Source: Spirochaetales bacterium UBA4629 (lineage in GTDB: Bacteria > Spirochaetota > Spirochaetia > Sphaerochaetales > Sphaerochaetaceae). Taken from it: a stretch of DNA of 17,009 nt. Made by a program: the position numbers and the translations under genes. Numbering within the stretch: the stretch's first letter is position 1; every line of letters begins with the position of its first letter. Shown here piece by piece: positions 13,921-17,009 of the stretch. Below the pieces are notes generated by a model that made no database searches, had not been told where the DNA came from, and worked only from the letters and a program-made list of their open reading frames with translations. The DNA is taken from positions 1,506-18,514 of the forward strand of contig DHMZ01000047.1 in NCBI GenBank assembly GCA_002406055.1, written 5' to 3'.

Positions 13921-15180
13921 TTAAAGAGAACTAATTCTACTCTTCATTGATGCAACTGCAGCTTCAGCTGTCTTCTGTCCAAGAAGTGCTGCCTGTAATT
14001 CTTCAGTCATGATAGCCTTAATTTCACTTGCATTACTTAAGCGAGCTGTCTCTTCAAGTCTAGCTGATGCTGTTGATTCCATGAAGCCTTTAAGATATGC
14101 ATCATTCTGTACTTCTTCTAGTTCGCTAGCACTCTTTGTTACAGGTGGCATACCATTCTTTTCAAAATACTCAAGAGCAATTTCATCGCTAACAAGAGTC
14201 TTTGCAAATTCTGCACTTGCTTCTTTATGCTGAGAGGCAGCGAAGATAACTAGCATATGACCCCACATTGTTGACTGGCTCTTATCACCACTCTTAAGAA
14301 CAGGTCTCTTCATAGCAGAACAAACCTTAACAACGTCTTCAGGTTTTACACCATTATTAACAGCCTGTCCCTTAGCAACAACAGCATCATCATAGAATGC
14401 CATCTTACCCTGAGCAAATAACTGTCTAGCGTCACCTCTACCAACATCCATCTTGATATAACCATTGCTTAAGAGCTTCTGATACCACTTAATTGTCTCA
14501 ACAGCTTCTTCTCCTAGATTAACAGAACCATCTTCGTTAAAGATAGATGAACCAAATGTCCACAGCCATGGCATTAAGTCTCCAGCAGCTGTTGCATCCT
14601 TTGTAGAAACACCATAAGGAACAATATCTTCACCAAGAGCCTTAACATCCGCAAGGCACTTCTCAAACTCTTCGATAGTTGTAGGAACTGTGTCCCAACC
14701 AGCTCTCTTTAAAATTTCAGGGTTGTAAACCATTGTGATAGAAGCCATTGACCATGGAAGACCAAGCTGTTTTCCATCAATGTTTCCAACAGAGAGTGCT
14801 GATTCAGGGAATGTCTCTTCAAGCCATTCTTTACCGAAGATATCATTTAAATCTGCAAGAGTTCCTGTCTGTGCAATTGTGTTGAAGATGCCGATATCTG
14901 CCTGTGCAATATCAAGTTGTTCACCACCTTGAAGGCGAATTAGAAGCTGCTGTGCAGTGTCAGCCCATGTCCAACCAACCCAATTTACCTTGTTGCCACT
15001 CTTAGCTTCATAGTTTTCTCTCATCTTAGCGAAAATTTCCTTTGAAGCCTCTTCTTCTCCTGACCATCCAGCCCAAACTATAGTCTCTGCTGTAGTTTTT
15101 TCTGACTTTTCTGATGAACCCTGAGCAAAAACACAAAGGGCAAGAGAAAGAACTAATAATAATGCGATAACCTTTTTCAT
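13921..15180 (-). CDS. Sugar-type periplasmic binding protein (family 1 extracellular solute-binding protein)
   Basis: This 419-residue extracytoplasmic protein delivers substrate to the two permeases downstream. The signal peptide is MKKVIALLLVLSLALCVFA, with a likely cut before QGSSEK. Cys16 is followed by VFAQG and preceded by LAL, a poor lipobox, so I favour a soluble periplasmic protein over a lipoprotein. The mature part has family-1 features: an early IVWAGWSGEEEA (33-44), a tryptophan-rich VNWVGWTW, GLPWSMASITMVYNPEILKRAG near 117-138, and LPWLWTFG-type aromatic residues that could stack on a sugar ring. GGAGG lies 6 bases before ATG 15180. The FAD oxidoreductase gene precedes it by 19 bases. 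The sugar is not known. Confidence 0.93.
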   Translation of the reverse strand: MKKVIALLLVLSLALCVFAQGSSEKSEKTTAETIVWAGWSGEEEASKEIFAKMRENYEAKSGNKVNWVGWTWADTAQQLLIRLQGGEQLDIAQADIGIFNTIAQTGTLADLNDIFGKEWLEETFPESALSVGNIDGKQLGLPWSMASITMVYNPEILKRAGWDTVPTTIEEFEKCLADVKALGEDIVPYGVSTKDATAAGDLMPWLWTFGSSIFNEDGSVNLGEEAVETIKWYQKLLSNGYIKMDVGRGDARQLFAQGKMAFYDDAVVAKGQAVNNGVKPEDVVKVCSAMKRPVLKSGDKSQSTMWGHMLVIFAASQHKEASAEFAKTLVSDEIALEYFEKNGMPPVTKSASELEEVQNDAYLKGFMESTASARLEETARLSNASEIKAIMTEELQAALLGQKTAEAAVASMKSRISSL

Positions 15181-15199
15181 ACTTTCCTCCGTTTATTTT

Positions 15200-16975
15200 T
15201 TATATAACTGTACTACCAGCTTTTTTAACTTCTTTATTTGGGATGCTCTTAAGGAGCTTAATAAACTCATCTAAGTGAGAAGAGTATATATCCCTTGGTT
15301 CACATCCATATTTTTTACATAGTGTAGCAGCGTATCCAACAACCTCTCCCATAAGACCACCTGTTCTCATTACCCTTACTGTTCCGGAAGCATCATGAGA
15401 GGTAGAAACACATCGTCCCACCATAAATAGGTTCTTTATGTTTCTAGAGTATAGAATTCTATATGGTAAGAAATATGGCCAATCAACAGGTTCTCTACAA
15501 TCCATAGTTAAGAATGCATCCCCTTCTTTAAATGCTGCGTAAAAGGCCTTATCTGGATAATGAACATCAAAATTCCATGTTGTTGCAACGCAAGCATCAG
15601 GGAAAGAATACTTAAAATCAGCCTTAGTCATAACAATGTCACCAAGAAGACGACGTGACTCTCTCTTTCCTGCTATAGGACTACACCATGTTAATTCATA
15701 GCCATCATAATCCTTATCTACATTCTTTAAAGTATCCCAAGCACCATACATTGCCCTGAAATTAATGTCTCTTATCTTCTCTGCATCCTTAATAGGATCC
15801 TCTGTCATACCACTTTCCCAGAACCAACAGCCAAGAGAGAACTCCCTAGAGTGTCCATATATATCTTTCGTCTGGCCTCTTCCTGGGAAAGTAACAGTTG
15901 ATAGATCTATAGCCCAAGGACAGCGTGGAAAAGCCCTATCTTTTCCAGTCTTCTCTATGTGCCATAAATTACTAACACCCATATGACCATTCGTTGTCAC
16001 TTCATAATCAGCACAAACAAAGGCACCTAGGTTTCCATCTCCTGTAGCATCAACAAATAGAGGCGAAGAAAGAATACTCAATTCATCTTTTTCAATATTT
16101 AGAATAGTAATTTCTTTTACAGAATTATCAGAAGAAGAGGCACTAATTAGACTAGAAGATAGAAAGAGCGTTAGATTTTTCTCTCTTTTAAGTACAGCTA
16201 GCTTCTTCTCATCTTCGTAGAGGGATGGCTGATTAATTGCACCATAGTGACCAATTTTCTCCTGTTCAAACTCCCCTACAATGTTCCCAATGCCACCGAA
16301 AGGCTCATAGTTTGTTCCACCACCAAGCCAAACTCTAATTTCACTAGAGTTGTTTCCTCCAACTATAGCTCTATCTTGAACTAAAGCTGTCTTTAAACCA
16401 TTTCTTGCAGCAACAGTAGCAGCACACATTCCAGATATACCACCACCAATAACAATTAAATCAAAATTAAACTTTGATTGAGTCTTCTTTGAAAGAATCA
16501 TATCGAAATAGAGTTTCCAGATTTCGTCTTTGCCATTCTTTAAATCTTTAGGTTTATCAGAAATGTATATATAGCTACATCTGCCTTCAAAGCCTGTAGA
16601 ATCAACTAATTCAACAGTATTCTCACCTTCTTCTAGATATAGCTTTCCGCCATCTTCCCATGACCAGGAATTGCTTTTACCAAGTTTTGGAGTTAAACCA
16701 TCTCCAATATTAACCTGGAATAATCCAGGAAAAAGATCTTTATGCCAAGGAGAAACCCAATTATATGTGTATGCATAGATATGATAATAACCAGACTTCT
16801 TAACAATTATTGTTTTTTTTGCGTTTTCAACTGGCGTACCCAGTCCATGTGCCAAAAGATAGGATGCTCCGTTATTCAAGATGAATTCGTTATCGACAAC
16901 CCAACCTCCTTTTTCATCAAAAGAAGATGTAGGTATTAATAATTCTTTATCCAATAAAAGTTTATTTCTATCCAT
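15200..16975 (-). CDS. FAD-dependent oxidoreductase (FAD_oxidored family) with N-terminal beta-rich domain
   Basis: A 591-residue predicted cytosolic flavoprotein. Residues 1 to about 150 form a beta-rich region with aromatic positions (YYHIYAYTYNWVSPWHK, GLFQVNIGDG, SWSWEDGG), reminiscent of carbohydrate-binding jelly-roll domains. The FAD-binding part then begins: DLIVIGGGISGMCAA (about 172-186), GGNNSSEIRVWLGG (206-219), DATGDGNLG (309-317) and the C-terminal FAD-closing GRCVSTSHDASGTVRV (520-535). No signal peptide is present. Two adjacent ATGs (16978 and 16975) follow an in-frame TAA. GAGG is 7 bases before the second and only 4 before the first, so I prefer 16975. It is the first gene seen in the sugar ABC operon, so it probably oxidises the imported sugar or a derivative; that is inference. 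Confidence 0.88.
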   Translation of the reverse strand: MDRNKLLLDKELLIPTSSFDEKGGWVVDNEFILNNGASYLLAHGLGTPVENAKKTIIVKKSGYYHIYAYTYNWVSPWHKDLFPGLFQVNIGDGLTPKLGKSNSWSWEDGGKLYLEEGENTVELVDSTGFEGRCSYIYISDKPKDLKNGKDEIWKLYFDMILSKKTQSKFNFDLIVIGGGISGMCAATVAARNGLKTALVQDRAIVGGNNSSEIRVWLGGGTNYEPFGGIGNIVGEFEQEKIGHYGAINQPSLYEDEKKLAVLKREKNLTLFLSSSLISASSSDNSVKEITILNIEKDELSILSSPLFVDATGDGNLGAFVCADYEVTTNGHMGVSNLWHIEKTGKDRAFPRCPWAIDLSTVTFPGRGQTKDIYGHSREFSLGCWFWESGMTEDPIKDAEKIRDINFRAMYGAWDTLKNVDKDYDGYELTWCSPIAGKRESRRLLGDIVMTKADFKYSFPDACVATTWNFDVHYPDKAFYAAFKEGDAFLTMDCREPVDWPYFLPYRILYSRNIKNLFMVGRCVSTSHDASGTVRVMRTGGLMGEVVGYAATLCKKYGCEPRDIYSSHLDEFIKLLKSIPNKEVKKAGSTVI

Positions 16976-17009
16976 CATTTAGCCTCAAATCTAAAAAACT
17001 TTTTTATAG

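Noticed and set aside
15121..15180. Lipoprotein signal at Cys16 of the sugar-binding protein
   Set aside because: The residues before the Cys (L-A-L) do not fit a lipobox, and a good signal peptidase I site (VFA before QG) follows directly, as in the other binding protein in the window.

Overview
The window is AT-rich (protein-coding DNA with many A/T-ending codons) and reads as chromosomal DNA of a diderm bacterium, most likely a spirochaete of the Treponema/Sphaerochaeta type. This is inference. It rests on two periplasmic binding proteins whose signal peptides end in 'FAQG' without a lipobox cysteine, a partial gene at the left edge that looks like an outer-membrane beta-barrel end, and strong AGGAGG ribosome binding sites throughout. 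No rRNA, CRISPR array, IS element, integrase or phage gene was seen.

Left part (1-4347): the 3' end of a rightward probable outer-membrane protein meets, across a bidirectional terminator, a leftward three-gene ABC importer of the AfuABC/FbpABC class (binding protein, fused double permease, ATPase). A terminator-like hairpin sits between the binding-protein and permease genes. The binding protein lacks the paired tyrosines of classical ferric-binding proteins and carries a GFLHDG motif, so an organophosphate such as hexose phosphate is at least as likely a substrate as iron. Its promoter has an inverted repeat filling the spacer between -35 and -10.

Middle (4348-10345): a 56-codon gene for a basic protein, with its own promoter, RBS and terminator, lies leftward at 4531-4701. 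Then come tRNA-Thr(UGU) with its terminator, a rightward cytosolic S9-family (prolyl oligopeptidase-like) peptidase, and a complete ECF vitamin-type transporter: a UPF0397-type S component, a fused double ATPase and EcfT. A hairpin with a GAAA tetraloop lies between the S-component and ATPase genes, and a structured leader precedes the S-component gene.

Right part (10338-17009): two leftward units. The first encodes a small membrane protein, an AroH-class chorismate mutase and a SAM hydrolase/adenosyltransferase (DUF62) family protein. The genes are tightly packed, and the last one overlaps the end of ecfT by 8 bp, tail to tail. The DUF62 protein has tyrosine where the family usually has its catalytic histidine. 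The second unit encodes an FAD-dependent oxidoreductase with an extra N-terminal beta-rich domain, a sugar-type binding protein and two MalF/MalG-type permeases. It has no ATPase of its own and ends in a clear terminator.

The overall picture is nutrient scavenging: three importers for different small molecules, a peptidase, and enzymes that probably process what is imported. The features least explained by known systems are the 56-residue protein and the ECF/DUF62/chorismate mutase/membrane protein neighbourhood.
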